Shown here: piece by piece, positions 10,875-24,256 of the stretch | How the letters are laid out: each line of letters opens with the position of its first letter | How positions within the stretch are numbered: the first letter of the stretch is position 1 | Assembly (NCBI GenBank): GCA_032173965.1 | Contig: CM063288.1 | Coordinates: 16,472,501 to 16,536,500, forward strand | Source of the DNA: Sitta carolinensis | Taxonomy: Eukaryota > Chordata > Aves > Passeriformes > Sittidae | DNA length: 64,000 nt | Direction of reading: 5' to 3' | Made by a program: the position numbers and the translations under genes | The notes under the pieces: model-generated | The model's input: only the letters and a program-made list of their open reading frames with translations | Databases searched by the model: none | What the model was told of the DNA's origin: nothing

Positions 10875-13800
10875 TACTTATGTATCTGGACCAATCCAGA
10901 CTTTTAGTTTAGCCAAGAAAACCAGACATTGTATTGACAGGCCAGCCTTGCAACAGGAAAGCAAATTAGAACTTCCTTTACAAGGTAGTCTGGGATGGGG
11001 GAGATATGGGACCGGACTCATGAATTCCCCATGCTCTGGGTAATTACTTATTCCAGTGATAAAAGACTACTGAAGACTTGATTTAGATTTCTTTGAAGGC
11101 TCTGGATAACAGACACCTTATGCCCACTTTGTTTTGCTGTAAACACTTTCACGAGGGGCAAGGCAATGAAGAGTAACAGCCCCTGTCTGTCCTGGTTAGG
11201 AGCACACAGAGAGCTCATGATGGTCAGCAAGCAATAACAAGGACTTTCCTCGTTTTCTTTTTTACTTGGTTCAGCTGTCACTGGGAGGTAGAAGGGGTGC
11301 TCTCCAACACAAATCATTGGGGTTGTTTTAACACATGTTTATTTATTCTTTTCTACTTTCAGAGGTATATCAATAGATAAAACCAATCCTAGAGATTAAA
11401 CAACTCCATGGTATCCCATTCTTTCAAATTCCTAGAAATAACACTGACTCTCTAGATCTGTGGATAGATTCCTTGCTCACTTGGTCATAAAGCGCAGAAG
11501 TCAGGTCAGAGGGGAGGAGAATTATGGAAATAATTCAATTATGATTTGAAAATGGTGGTTGAATAGCAGAGACAGATTTGATTTAAAATGTTATCCTGCT
11601 GTGGCTGCTATCCTAGGCAGCTTTAGGATCTCTTTGCCTATTCTTTGAGAATAAAATGGTGCCTTCAGTTCCAGAATGCAGAGCTTCCCTGACAGAAGAA
11701 CTTTGCCCCATGTAAGAAAAAATGGCAGCACAGATCCATACAAAAAGCAGACATTTGCATTAGCTAGAGATTCTTTCTCCATGCCCCCCTCCCTTCAGCC
11801 TGTGTGTTTGCCATTACTGTGGAGCACAGAGCACATAGATCACTCTTAGGGAGGAAGAGATTGTTGCTGGGGTCAGGCACAAGGTATTTCCTGAATTCAT
11901 TATTTTCAAGTACAAAGTTTTGCAAGCCTGTTGTCTGCTCTGTCAGACAGCACTTTGTTTTCTGAGTATTTGAAATGTCAGATCTTAACGTGCAACTAGA
12001 AGTTGTGCTTTAGAGATGTTGTGCTTGTATGCAGCATTCAAATATATAAGCACAAGAATGTTTTAAAAAATAAAAATACATTACAGTATATTATTTATAT
12101 ATACATTACATTATCAGTATACATAATCAGTATATTATTCAACACAAGCTTTTTATTTATATTTATATATGACATACATACATGGAAATATCATAGTCCC
12201 ATAAATGCATGCTAATGAATGTGGTGTGTTGTCAATGAATTATAAAACACCCATTAATTCTTACTCAGTTTTCACAGTGTATAAAATAACAATCCTGGGT
12301 TTCATCTTTCCACAAAGAACGGACTAAAGAGGCTAAATTTTGACTAACTGCTTTCCAATCTAAGTCACTTGGCATATTTTTCTATTACATGCACAAACTT
12401 TAATTACTAATTTGATTTATTTAACATTTTTCATTCTTGAAGCACTGCACAAATAATGAAGCTTCTCAACACTATTATTACTATTCATATTTATTATTAT
12501 TATTACTAAACTTTTCATTTACAGATGGTAGAACATCTGTAACCATTTTAGGGAGCTATTCTCAAGCGTAAACAGAAGACAGCAAGGTTTAAAGACTTCT
12601 CCCTGTTTAGGCAGTGGTTTCTAAAAGCCTGTTCACTAACACAACATCCAATTGAGAACTCAGTGTCTTAACATCTTCACAATAAAATCTTTTGCTCATC
12701 TATACCATACTCAACCTCACTGACAAGGGCCAGAACATAAATGTCCTCTAGCCTTAAACTCGCTTGACTAAATAGGAAATAACTATGAGCTGTAACCAAT
12801 AGTTCCTAAGATAGCTGTAGTGGATTGTTCCTGGGCCCCAGGAGTACTGAAGCAGTCTGTTACTATTATTCCCAGCCTCTTTATGTCCTTAAAACCTACC
12901 TGATGACACAATTTTGTTGTTTTGGGGGTTTTTTCACTGAATGTGATCCTACTTATTGCCTTTGAAATCTTAAAGTCTGGTGGTAAGGCAATTACAGAAA
13001 AAGTGATCTATATCTGGACTGGACCCTCAGTTATTGCACCACAGCCAGCGTGGCATGATTTTCACATTAAATCTCAAAAGGTTTGGTTTTTAGCACTTAA
13101 AGACTTGCTTAAATTTGGATTAAGACATTAATCCCAAAATTAAAACTTAAATTCTTCTTGAAGTTAACATCAAATCCTTCCTTTTCTACCTTAAAGCTGG
13201 TTTGGGAGCTCTGGAAATGCCTAGATCACATTTTTCAATATGTGAGAGGAAGCTTCCCTGCCTGCCCTTTAGATTTACTTCAAACCTGCTTTTAGAGGTT
13301 TGCCTTCAAAAAGAACGAGTGTGCACATCCCTTTTTGGACTCTGCTGAGTGTCTGAGGAAGGGTGACAACTGAGACAGTGGCCTCTGTAAGTACAACAAA
13401 CACAGACTGAGACAAGCATCTCATTTCTCATCACCAACAAACAGCCATAGAACACTGACAACTCTGTCCCCTTCCTACTGGTTACTATGCCTTTAGATGG
13501 TAACATCAGACTGGAAATTAGGTATGTTTGGGAGAAAGACAGATTTTTTTAAATAAAGGCATGTCAAAATCATTCATATCTTTATAAACTAACTACACTC
13601 TCATTCTAAAACCTTGAGCATTATAAATGATGAGACAATTTCCCAGATGTAAAATAAGTGAAAACTGAACTCTCAGAAACCATGTAATTTCTGCTGAAGT
13701 TACTTGCACAATCTGTGAAAAGCAGAAGTATAGAGAGCAGGCTACAGAGGCAGCACTTGATTAAAAATTATTTATCTTACAGCAATGTAGTTCAATCAAC

Positions 13801-16800
13801 CCTTATATTAGTCAGGAAGAAGATAAAGGATTTACCCCTATCTTCCATAAATCAGGGCACTGAAGTAAGGACAAAGTTTTAAATGTACAAGGAGGTGTTT
13901 CATCTGGAAGATGGATACACAAGGAGGGTCTAAAGACAAAACACAACCAATCTGAGCTAATCTTTCCATCAGTATCAGGGACAAGTACCATGCAGCAAAA
14001 ACAACAAACCTAACAACAGTTAATGACAATAAAACCCTTTATGTAATTCTGGACCTTTTCTTATTAAATAGTTAAATATATAATTTCAAAATGATCTTTA
14101 CTTCCTTTAAAATTCTTAAAAATTAATTGGTCCAAAGAAACAACTAACTCAGCCTGAAGCAGAATGCTCTCAACTTAGTGTTTCACTGATACATTTCAGG
14201 TGAACTAAAACGTTCCATTGCAGCTGGACTCCAAATGCATTGCCTTTCACTCTCAGTTTCCAAATTCCAGCAACTAAAAAAATTCTTCAGATAGTTCTTC
14301 CCTTATCAGATAAATGACAGTCCTCCAAACTATCCAGCTTTTTGGATCCACTTTATAAGGTGGATTGAAGATAAGATATGGTTATGTTTGAAACCAATTA
14401 ACAGGCCATTCTTTAAGGCAAAATAGGTTTCTTCAATGTGTTGGGATGTTAGAAGAGGTTGGCAAAATTCTATGGGTGTGGAAAGACCCCTGCCTGCAGC
14501 CCCCTGCTCCACCACCCACCCGCTCTCCCAACATCTGTGCCCCGGTTGTTCGCTGCTCTGCTTTCCTGGCTTGTTTCTAACTGCAGATATGAAGTACAGT
14601 GTGCTGAGCCCTATTTACATGAATGAAAAGACCTATTTACAAATACATCTTAGCCTTTGCAAATCTGATTTCTTCCTAAATATTACATGCTTTCCTCATT
14701 CCATTTTCACATTATGAACTTTTTCATGTCCTGTGATATGAAGATGGTTCCACCAGTAAGAACAGACTGACTGATTGGATTATTTCCTTATTCTGTACAA
14801 CAGCAGTCATTGTCTACTCAGAAAAGGTAGCTCATTTTCCCTCTATTTCCACACTTTGAGATTAAATTAATTTCCTCATTTCATTTGTAATTATGAAAAT
14901 TAATATGTATTATATATATATTTCAATTAGACTTTTATCAAGACTGTTGGTTTATTTTATACCACAGACTACAAAATCTAGGACTGAAATACTCTAACAC
15001 TATGACACAGGATTTTCTCTAAAAACCTCCTAATTCCAGTTTGAGTTTCACAATTACTTTTTTCTCTACTGTACCACAAAAATAACATTTAATGTTTAAC
15101 TTCTGAAACGCATTTTTTACTTATAGATTACAGAAGTATCTGACTCTAGGCAGTGTTCTATATGGCAATAACATTTATGTAATAAATTAGTAGCATCTCA
15201 CATTAATATAATCCCTTTTATAAAACATAAAGGTAAATAATAATTGTGATTGCTTTTCTCAGACTGCCAGGACATTGATCTCACATTTTACTTTGCACAT
15301 CATCAGTTGTTTTTTCAAATAGTAAATGAGAATTCACTAGTACAAAATTTCTTAAATTTCTTTCAGTAACAATGCTAGCATAAACTTTTCCCCCCTTATC
15401 CTGCTTGTTCCTAGCATTCATTTTTGCTGTTTATTTTTACTCTGGACTGGTTCCCAGTTCTATTTCACTGTATGGCCCCACTAACAGCTCTGCTGGCATT
15501 GTTGATGGGGTAATGTGGGGAGAAAGAATGGCTGGAGACAAAGGGGGATGCTTAAAAGTTGGTACTGCTACAAAAGAACACATCTGAAAACACAGCTTTA
15601 GTTTTACAATGTATCTTCTGTATTATAGGATACTGATCTGAACTGAGCTGCAGACCTTGGAGCACAAATTACAAGCACTTAACGTTTGTCTGCTGTTCAT
15701 GTCCTTTAGACCCACTACTTGCACCAGCTGCTTCTATTGATACCATACAGCAACGACTCTGTTTGTTGACTACTGGAGAGCAGTGAATGTTCTTACTACA
15801 AGTTGGGCTTTGGCAGATGAGCATTTGCAAGCCTGCCTCTAGTAATTTGAGGTATTGCTGCCTCCAGGTGTCCTTTTTGCTCTTCTGCCAAAAGTGCCTG
15901 TCTGGCAGAGTGAGCAGAAGGGAATGCTTGAGCCTCAGCTGCTCCAAATACAGCGCGTGGTATCTCAGCTCAGCAAAACTTCCCCCCACACACATTTCCT
16001 CTGCCTCTTGCACCACTAGAATTACTTTTCAGGCACTCCAACTCCTGACTGTGAGAATAATTTTATTCCCATAGCATAGACTGAGGAGGAGGCTGGAAGG
16101 TGAGCTTCCATGTGCTTGCAAGGTATTCTTTCTGTTGCTGCTCTCCTGTGTTCCCTTGGCTGCTGTGTCCTTATCCCCTTTCCCAACTACATTCTCTTCA
16201 CTGAGGCTCTATGTCTGTTCCAGATGCATTGCTCTCTTGCCTACTGCCTACAACACACTTTCCTCTCTGGTCCTAGGTAGTTAGCAAGGTGGGGACACCT
16301 TCCTCCAAGAGACAGTGCTGATGATGCTATATGATCAAGCAAGGCAAATTTGAGTAGCAGTGCCAAACTCCTCCAGGGACAGCAAAGGCATGGACACGTG
16401 TCCCCTTGCGCCTTCACTGAGGTGTGTGAGTAGGGAGAGGCTAGGCAAGGCACGGATGGTTAGATGGGGAAAGGAATGTTTGACATCTGTGCCAGATTCA
16501 CCAGTTAATCCCTAAACCCCCTTAAATTATTGCTTGCATAGGAATAGTTTAAAAGTGCATTTTTCTCATGTTTCTCCATTCTGCTACTGATCCAGAGTCA
16601 AGAAGCTTGTGGTCAAGATTAAAAATAAAAAGGCTCAGCCTGTGTCTTTTGCAAAGTTAATGGCATTTGTGACACATCCTGAGTTATGACTCTAACAGAA
16701 TAAAATGTTTTATGACCAGAGTTACTTGGGTGGAGCCTTTAGCTAAGCAAAAGCTGAAAAAGAGCCCATTAGTGCTTTCTCTTGATGATTTGAAATTATA

Positions 16801-17163
16801 ATCTTGTTATGAAAATTAACCTTAGGAAGGCAACAAGGAATTTCCAGAGAAGGACTGTTGCTAGGGACTTGCATCGTTTGGCAGTAAAATACTGCAGTAT
16901 GTAAAAGCAATTTTCTACTGTTGATTTAATAATATTTAATAGATGGTACTCTAAATTTCTATGTTATTCGTAACACAGTTGCCACCTCTGAGCCTTACTG
17001 TTGTTCTCTCTGTATACCTTTAGACCACATAGGGTATATCTACAGAGTCTTCTCCCTATAGACTTGGAATTACACAGCCTGTGTACCTAGACCAGCATCA
17101 CCTCACCGGCACCTCGGCAGGATTTGTCCCAGCATATTTTCCCATCGGCTCTGGGCTGATGCA

Positions 17164-17188
17164 AAGTTGTATCAACATGATACAACTT
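17164..17188. repeat. Perfect 11-bp inverted repeat, 3-nt loop
   Basis: AAGTTGTATCA (17164-17174) and its exact reverse complement TGATACAACTT (17178-17188) flank ACA. The surrounding sequence is not recognisable as a transposon end or known RNA. It could be a chance palindrome, part of a decayed element, or a dyad site for a DNA-binding protein. Confidence 0.7.
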
Positions 17189-20100
17189 GCAGATATCCCT
17201 TAGGGTATCTCTTAGGGGTATTCCCAGCAGCTGCTCTGCTAATCGAGGAATACTAGGGGACATGAGGAAATTCTCACTGTGCACCTAGAAGAGCTGCATC
17301 ATGGACTCCTGCTCCTGCTCTGCCCTTTGCCAGGCCGGGTAGGCGGCAGTCCCTGCCTCTGGAGCTTTTACTGTGAAGCTGGAAGGTGCTGGCTAAGCTG
17401 CAGGAGAACACGCACACACCCGCCCCTCTCCCCCCGCGGAATTTAGCGGATTGTTAAAGAGGGGTGAATTGCATTTTCTCTATGAGAACCATATCCCAAG
17501 GATTAAAGGAAAAATATGAGAGCTCTTTTTCTTTGCAGCATTAACTTTTCTGGACCACACTTTTCACTGGTTGTGCTACCATAACACTTAGTTCATAATA
17601 AGAAACTTTAAGCCTTCACTGCCTCACTCTGTTTGCCATTAAAACTCCCCTAAAAGGCGACAAGCATCTAATTTTCTTCTCGATCCATCTGTGCCTTGTA
17701 TCGGCGCCATGCTGAGGGCAGCAGGAGCCGAGGGTGCCGGGAACACTCGGCAATACCCAGAACCTGGAGCTTGTGTTTAAGCCACTGCTCCCTGCCAGCT
17801 GGATACACATTTAACATTCCCTGCATGACTTCAGCAGTTCAGCCGCTTTCCCACATTCCACAGCTGGCCTCCCACCACCGCTCAGCCTGCAAACACACAC
17901 CACACCGGGGTCATATTCTTGCCATCAATTCTCAAGTACAACTTGCTAGTGAAAGCACTGGAGAGTTCTGTTTAAAATGTGGTGGCACCATAAGACCTGC
18001 ATGTCCTGGCATCTCCAAAGTGGCAAGGCGACATATAAGGAAGTACTTTCCCTATGCTCTTCAGCTCTTCTGTGTTTTACAAAAGCTCTGCATATCTTGG
18101 GAGCCGCAAAATGGTTGGGTGGCAACCCTGTAAAGTCCCAGAAAAAATCCCTACTACTGTGAGTAATCCCAGTGCTGTACAATAGGACACATAAAGTCCT
18201 TCAGGACTGCATCCATTGAGGTTAATTGTTAATAGTTCTCTTTTCTGAATGCAAATTGATGTTGCTTCACATGTACACCACATCCATTTTTGTCATTGTG
18301 CAGAAGTTAAAAAAAAAGGAAGCATGAAGTCTGGAGATGTCAATTTTTAATACCATAATTAGCTTGATGGGTTACAGTGGTTTGTATTTTTTTATGTCTA
18401 CAAATTGAACTGGCTCGTGCCTTTTTTGTCATGCTTCTTTTGTCATGAAAAAATCAACAACAATTTTCAGAAAGAATTGATGAAGAAATAAATCTAAATT
18501 CAGTAAATTTCAGTAACAATTCACAACAGCAACATTCCAGCAATTTGTACTTAGAATTTATCTTAAAAGAAAACCCAAAACTATTCAAACAATTTATAAG
18601 TTAAGCATCACAGTTTTATGGGATCACTAGAAGGGAAGCCTATTGTATGATTTGTGTCAGGATTCCTCATTTATCTATTACCAATCACATCAGTGGTTAG
18701 GGACTGAGCAAATAAAGAATAATTGCACAAAGTTAAGCCTGCATGTCTGGGTGTGTTGGGCAGAAAGGTCTCCAAGTTCATGTTAGTTTTCCCTGGAAAC
18801 AATGAATAAGTGAACATACATCACTGAATTTCTGGAGTGCAACACAGGACTATTAATTCCACTGAAATAATGATTTGTGTAGCTGAAGTGATCTTGACAT
18901 GAATGTACAGCACCTGGATGTATGAGATAATCACAACAGTTGTGAAACTGGACAGGGACCAATGCAATGCTTGGGCATTTCTCATGTATCATTTTAGGCC
19001 TGTTTTGGTACATAAATGGGACTGCATCATTCTGTAGCACCTTAAAGCAACATGAGTTAGATCCAGAAAATATTTACCAGAAGATGTATTTTATTTCTAT
19101 TTTATCTTTTGATATTTATTTTAATACTTACTTTACTAATGTTTGAGTGAATCCCTTAGAAAATTGATCCAGTCATATTATCATTGAAGTATAAAGACTT
19201 TTGGCCCACATTTTGAAATATCAAGTAACAACCTCTCACTTATTTAAAAAAGCTAAGTCACTGTTAAAAGACAAATAACACTCAAATAAGATGGTAGCTT
19301 CCTCTTAAAATAAAAACAATCAGAGAAGCATATTTTGTATAAATTATTTTCTATAAACTAGTCCCAGTTTATGAGTTAACATAAAAAATGGAATACGCTC
19401 TAGATCTAGTTAATATTAATTTATCATGGAAGCAGTGATGACGCCTGATCTGCAGCAGGACTGTTGACACCACTACAGAGGGAGTAGCTACAAATGCATG
19501 CATTATTAGAAGAAAACAATGTGCTGCCAGTGATGAGAAGGCAGATTTATATTAGCAAACATTAAAATGTTATTAAGGCAGAATACTCTACAGCCATATG
19601 ACATACTGTGTAGCATGATATTCTTACAGCCTTAAAGGAAATATGATAGTTGCAATTGAAAGTGAACTCTACCAGCTTTTGGAGTTTTTCCCTCTCCATT
19701 TGCTGGGCATAAGCCCATTCAAGTTAATATGGGAGATGTTACCCATAGCAACAAAAATTTCACCAAAGGCCACAGGGAAAGCTCTCCACAGCACAGCAGA
19801 CACAGCTTTGACTTTACTGATGTGCAGCAGCCATGTGCCTTTATGTCTGGCATTTCCTTTTATCCTCCTCAGACTATAATTCTTGCACACCTAAGTACCA
19901 GTCACTGCCTAAACCCAGGGAGTCTCCACAGGGAGCTTGTCTAGACCTGCAGGCACAAAGCTGTGTACCAGCAAATGGTGCATTCCTCTCTTGGTCTACC
20001 CAGTGGCTATCCATCAATTTTTGCACCTAGTCCTCCAAGGTATTAATTTGACTTTGCAAGCCAGACCCTTCCTTTGGCTTCCCAGAATATACAAAAAGCC

Positions 20101-20892
20101 ATCTAATTCAAAAAGAAAAAACACATTAGACACTGCAGGAACTTTTTTGTATTAAAAATATGAGGAAAAGGTACTGGCAACAGCTGGCAATATAACATGA
20201 ATTACATCTGACAGAAAGGCCTAATTCAAAGGACAGTAATTTGAGAAAATATACTTCAAAGGTAATAAAGTCCCCGTACATTCACTTCTTGATTGGGCTG
20301 CTTGGAAGAGCACTTCCTATTGCTGTTAGCAAACATGCCACAGGATTACTAATGAAAATTTTTATCTACTTCTCCCACAAAAGTCCATGCACTACTCCTA
20401 AATTCTGATTTTTTAAAGCAATAATACTGGCATGTCAAGGTTCTCCAGCTGAGTATCTATCCAGATAAATGAGAGGCCTTTTTTTGAAAACTGAAAGCTA
20501 TTCACCACTGAGGTATTGAGGGTCTTGACAACATAAAATTATTATTTTTCGTCTTATTATCAGCTCTAGTATAGAGTAGAATATAATTATTCTATCACAG
20601 CTGTAAATAAACTGCAATTTCAGACAGCAGTGTGAATAATTTTTGGTCAATGAACAGTAAAAACAGCTCAGTGATAGTGAAAAGAACGTATAGGTTAAAC
20701 ACCTTAATTTCAAGTCTGCAAATTACACAAAAACCTGTTTCCATCTCTGATGAGTGAGTGTTGTGATTATCTGAAATTGCACAGGATTAGTACTATTCCA
20801 ACAAAAAGCAAAGGCCAAGAGGTCTTGATTAAGAAAAAGAATTTTTGAAAGAAAGCATTATTATCTATTTGAAACAAATTCAGGCTTCTGCA

Positions 20893-21626
20893 CATGGGGA
20901 AAAATAACCCCAGACGTGCACAGGCTGAGATCCATGCTGCTGGGAAGCAGCTCTGCAGAGAAGGACCTGGGGATCCTGGTGGACAGTGAGCTGTCCCCGA
21001 GCCAGCAGGGCCCTTGTGGCCGAGAGGTCAGGGTGTCCCGGGGTGCTTTAGGAAGAGCACTGCCAGCAGTTCAAGAGGAGATCCTGCCCCTCTGCTCTGC
21101 CCTGGTGAGGCACAGCTGCAGTGCTGTGTCCAGCTCTGGGCTTAACAGGGAAAGAGAGACCTGGAGCTCCTGGAGCAGGTCCAGCAGAGGACTATGAAGA
21201 TAATTAAAGGACAGGAGCTTTTCTCTTATGAGGAATGGCTGAAGAAGCAGAGCCTGTGCAGCTTCCAGAAGAGATATCTGAGAGGGGACCTGAGCAATGT
21301 CTGTCAGTCTCTGAAGAGGGGGTGACAAGAGGATGGCCCAGGCTCTGCTCAGTGGCACCAGCCAACAGGACAAGAGGCAAAGGGCAGAAACTGATGCACA
21401 GGAAGTTCTACCTGAACATGAGGAAGAACTTTTCTGTGCAGTGACTGAGCACTGGAACAGGTTGCCCAGAGAGGTTGTGGAGTCTCCCTCATTGGAGATA
21501 TTGCAGAACTGTCTGGATACAATCCTGTGCCATGTGCTCTGGGATGATCTCACTTAAACAGGGAGGTTGGACCAAATGACCTACTCTGGTCCCTTCCAAA
21601 CTGACCCATTCTGTGATTCTGTGATT
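20893..21626 (+). mobile_element. CR1 LINE, 5'-truncated 3' end with ORF2 remnant
   Basis: CR1 is the dominant avian non-LTR retrotransposon; most copies are 5'-truncated like this one. Decayed ORF2 C-terminal coding is visible in broken frames: SAEKDLGILVDSELSPSQQ and EEILPLCSALVR in one, then [16 protein letters not shown] in another near 21447-21494. The 3' UTR follows with GGTCCCTTCCAA, and the end is the CR1-specific tail ATTCTGTGATTCTGTGATT. Frame changes show it is inactive. About 730 bp, sense strand plus, opposite to RBMS1. Confidence 0.93.
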
Positions 21627-24078
21627 AATGTTTATAATTTCTTCGTAAGCTTTGAACTGCTCTCTTCTGGATACAGAGGAAAGTTTGGAAATTTTTTCAT
21701 ATACCATTCAATTAGTGTCCAATTTTCTGTAGCATCAACTGCACACAACCTCATTAACTGTTGCACAATTAGGTCATATACTGTACATTTAAATTCATAC
21801 CCTACATTATCTTCCATTTTTACGTACATCCATCAATATTAAGTTTTTCATTAAAAATGTTCATTTCGGTATAGTCTCTACATGAAAAGAAATAGCTTAA
21901 GAGGAACTGAAGGTGGCCAGTTAATGGAAAACTGAAGAAAAAACATTAGTTGCAAGCACTACAAGAACTATTATGATGTATATATACGCAAAAGTATCAA
22001 AATAATTTATTTTAAAATGAAAAAAAATTAAAATAACTAGAATAAATATAAAATAATACTGGTGATTCTGGAAACTCCTAGTGTTATAATGTGAAACACA
22101 AGTATTTCTGTGACTAATGACATGCTGAATTGCAGTCACAATTCGGATTATCTACTTTCAAAGTCTACCAATTGGCTTGTTGCTGTGGCTCTCCTTTATT
22201 CCTTCAGAAATTTGTGCTTGCCTTTCATGGATTACTGTACCAAAGCAAGGATGAGTATATGGATGCTTATTAGGTGCAGAAATAAGGGTGCCCCAAAAAA
22301 AATCCAAATTAATTTTGCAATATATTAAATAACTATTAGTTCATACTTGCAACTTCCAAATCCAGGTACATATTCATGTGTCCAAAGTGAGTTCAGGTTT
22401 TGCTATACCCTTATTATTATTTTGTACGTCTAATTTACTCCTTAAGCTGTACAGGTGAAAATGTAGTTGTGCCCCTCGATGCATTCAGCCACCATGGGAT
22501 AGAATTACATGTCAATGTTCTCTCCTCCTGTTTATGTTGTAAGTTCCAAGAATGACTATCATATGAGTACAATGGAGGTCTTTTTAGCAGTATGCTGACA
22601 TGAAAGAAAAGTTCAGCTATGTTGTTTAATTGTGTATACACCAGTGCTAGGCAACTCTCCAAACCTTACTGTAAACATTGTTTAAGGTTCATCCAGATCA
22701 GCACGATAATGAAGCTTGTGCTTTTTAGGCTTAGCTTTTAATGACAGTTGCTTTTCTTTAGTTTTATATTTACCTCTTCTGGAGCATGGTTAGAAGCATT
22801 ATACCAGGCTGACCTTTTTCTTTTACGGATTGATAGGGTGTCCTCTAAAGCCCTTGTCTAATATTCTGTTTATATCGTGTTGTTTTCCTGGATGGAGAAC
22901 TGATCTATTGCCTTTCGTTAGTTTGTCTGGAGAACATGTTCATCACTGCCTAACAAATGGCAATACTAGATTAGTAAGGAAAAAAGTGCATATTCAACAA
23001 ATGCAGAGGTGAAGTCTTTAATGGTGCCAAAAATACTTAATAGTTCCATGAAATGTATGATTACTCTGAAAAAATCATTCATGTTCTAACAAGTATGTAT
23101 GCATGTAATAATGTAAAACTGGCACCATTATCTCTAATATACAATCATTATGAAGTTATTTTTGTTAATGTAAAGACATCTTCAACTACAAAAATATGCA
23201 TCTGAGACCAAAAATACAGGACATGTACTTCTTCGGTGGCGAGTTGTTCCAAGTGCAGACTGAGTGTGTGTAGGCAGACAATTATGAGACAAAGAACACT
23301 GCATTCCTAAACTTCAGTTCAATTTAAGAAGAAAGTTCATTTATTTCTGAAATAACACAATTTACAGTGTTCCAAGTTTCTATTCTATAAGTGCTGCTGC
23401 ATTTTATTTTCAGCAGGACAGTGAAATTTTACTGAAGAAATGGCTATTAGTTTTCATATAAATGCAATCTTCACATGAAACCCCTTTTTGGGCAATACGT
23501 GCTTTTTTGTAGATAGCTTTTATTTTGCAACCTAACAGAAAAATCAGTGTAGTATTTATCCAACTCCAACTACATATTTCTAAAAACTTACACAAAGTAC
23601 AGCATATCAACATTTTAATCTACGTGCTTGTCAGAATTTAAGCAATTCAAAGCTCTGGTAAAGACAGGCAAAATTCTTCAGACTTGATCTGCAAAGGTCA
23701 GATAGAACTTCAGATTTTTAATCATGTGAATATTCTTAACTACAAATTTCATGATTAAGCATTTTACAAATTGTGACACACAGCTGAAGGTTGTTAAAAC
23801 TGACAGAAATAGAGTATTAGCAAAAAACACCACCTCTGTCGCTACTGAGATGTATATATAGGTTTTCTGACAATGAGATTAATGTGTTGCATTGCTCTTT
23901 ATCAGGTCTTTGATGAGCCTGACATTATCTCCAAACACTGGAGATTTCCCTAATAGTACCCATTAGTCACAGGATATTGAACTCACAGAATGCAACAAAG
24001 TTTTTAAGAAGTAGTAGTCGACCTTAAACCTAGGAATTATCACATGAAATACTCCTACTATCCCTTTTTACTTATTCC

Positions 24079-24256
24079 TAAGGGCACTTTGTGCCCTGGG
24101 TTTCCCTGAGGCATGAAAGCCCCGAGCCCCCACCTGCCGTGCAATGGATGCCTGGCCTGTGCGCAGGGCTGCCAGCCTGCTCCAAAGAGGAATGAACAAT
24201 AAACTGCATCCACTGCCAAGTACCTCTAGTGTGCCACACTCAGCTTCCCGACACAA
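24079..24256 (+). mobile_element. Possible decayed solo LTR (weak)
   Basis: A GC-elevated block of about 180 bp interrupts AT-rich DNA. It can be read as starting near TGTGCCCTGGG and ending near CCCGACACA, with an AATAAA signal at 24198-24203, which fits a short LTR with a polyadenylation site. Just at its left edge is a 7-bp hairpin (AGGGCAC, TTT, GTGCCCT; 24081-24097). I see no target-site duplication and cannot name an LTR family, so an unclassified repeat is equally possible. Confidence 0.2.

Larger units (their letters stand above)
9561..20892. other. Intronic DNA, no gene recognised
   Basis: AT-rich unique sequence with a few simple repeats listed separately. TTA-rich low complexity occurs at about 12470-12510. 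A slightly GC-richer stretch at 17080-17460 contains a hairpin; 15700-16450 and 17600-18180 carry open frames up to 145 codons with no family resemblance. No RNA gene was seen. Confidence 0.5.

Noticed and set aside
17696..18133. 145-codon plus-strand frame
   Set aside because: No domain or family resemblance; overlapping frames on the other strand are also open.
21071..21553. 160-codon minus-strand frame
   Set aside because: It is the antisense of a CR1 ORF2 remnant.
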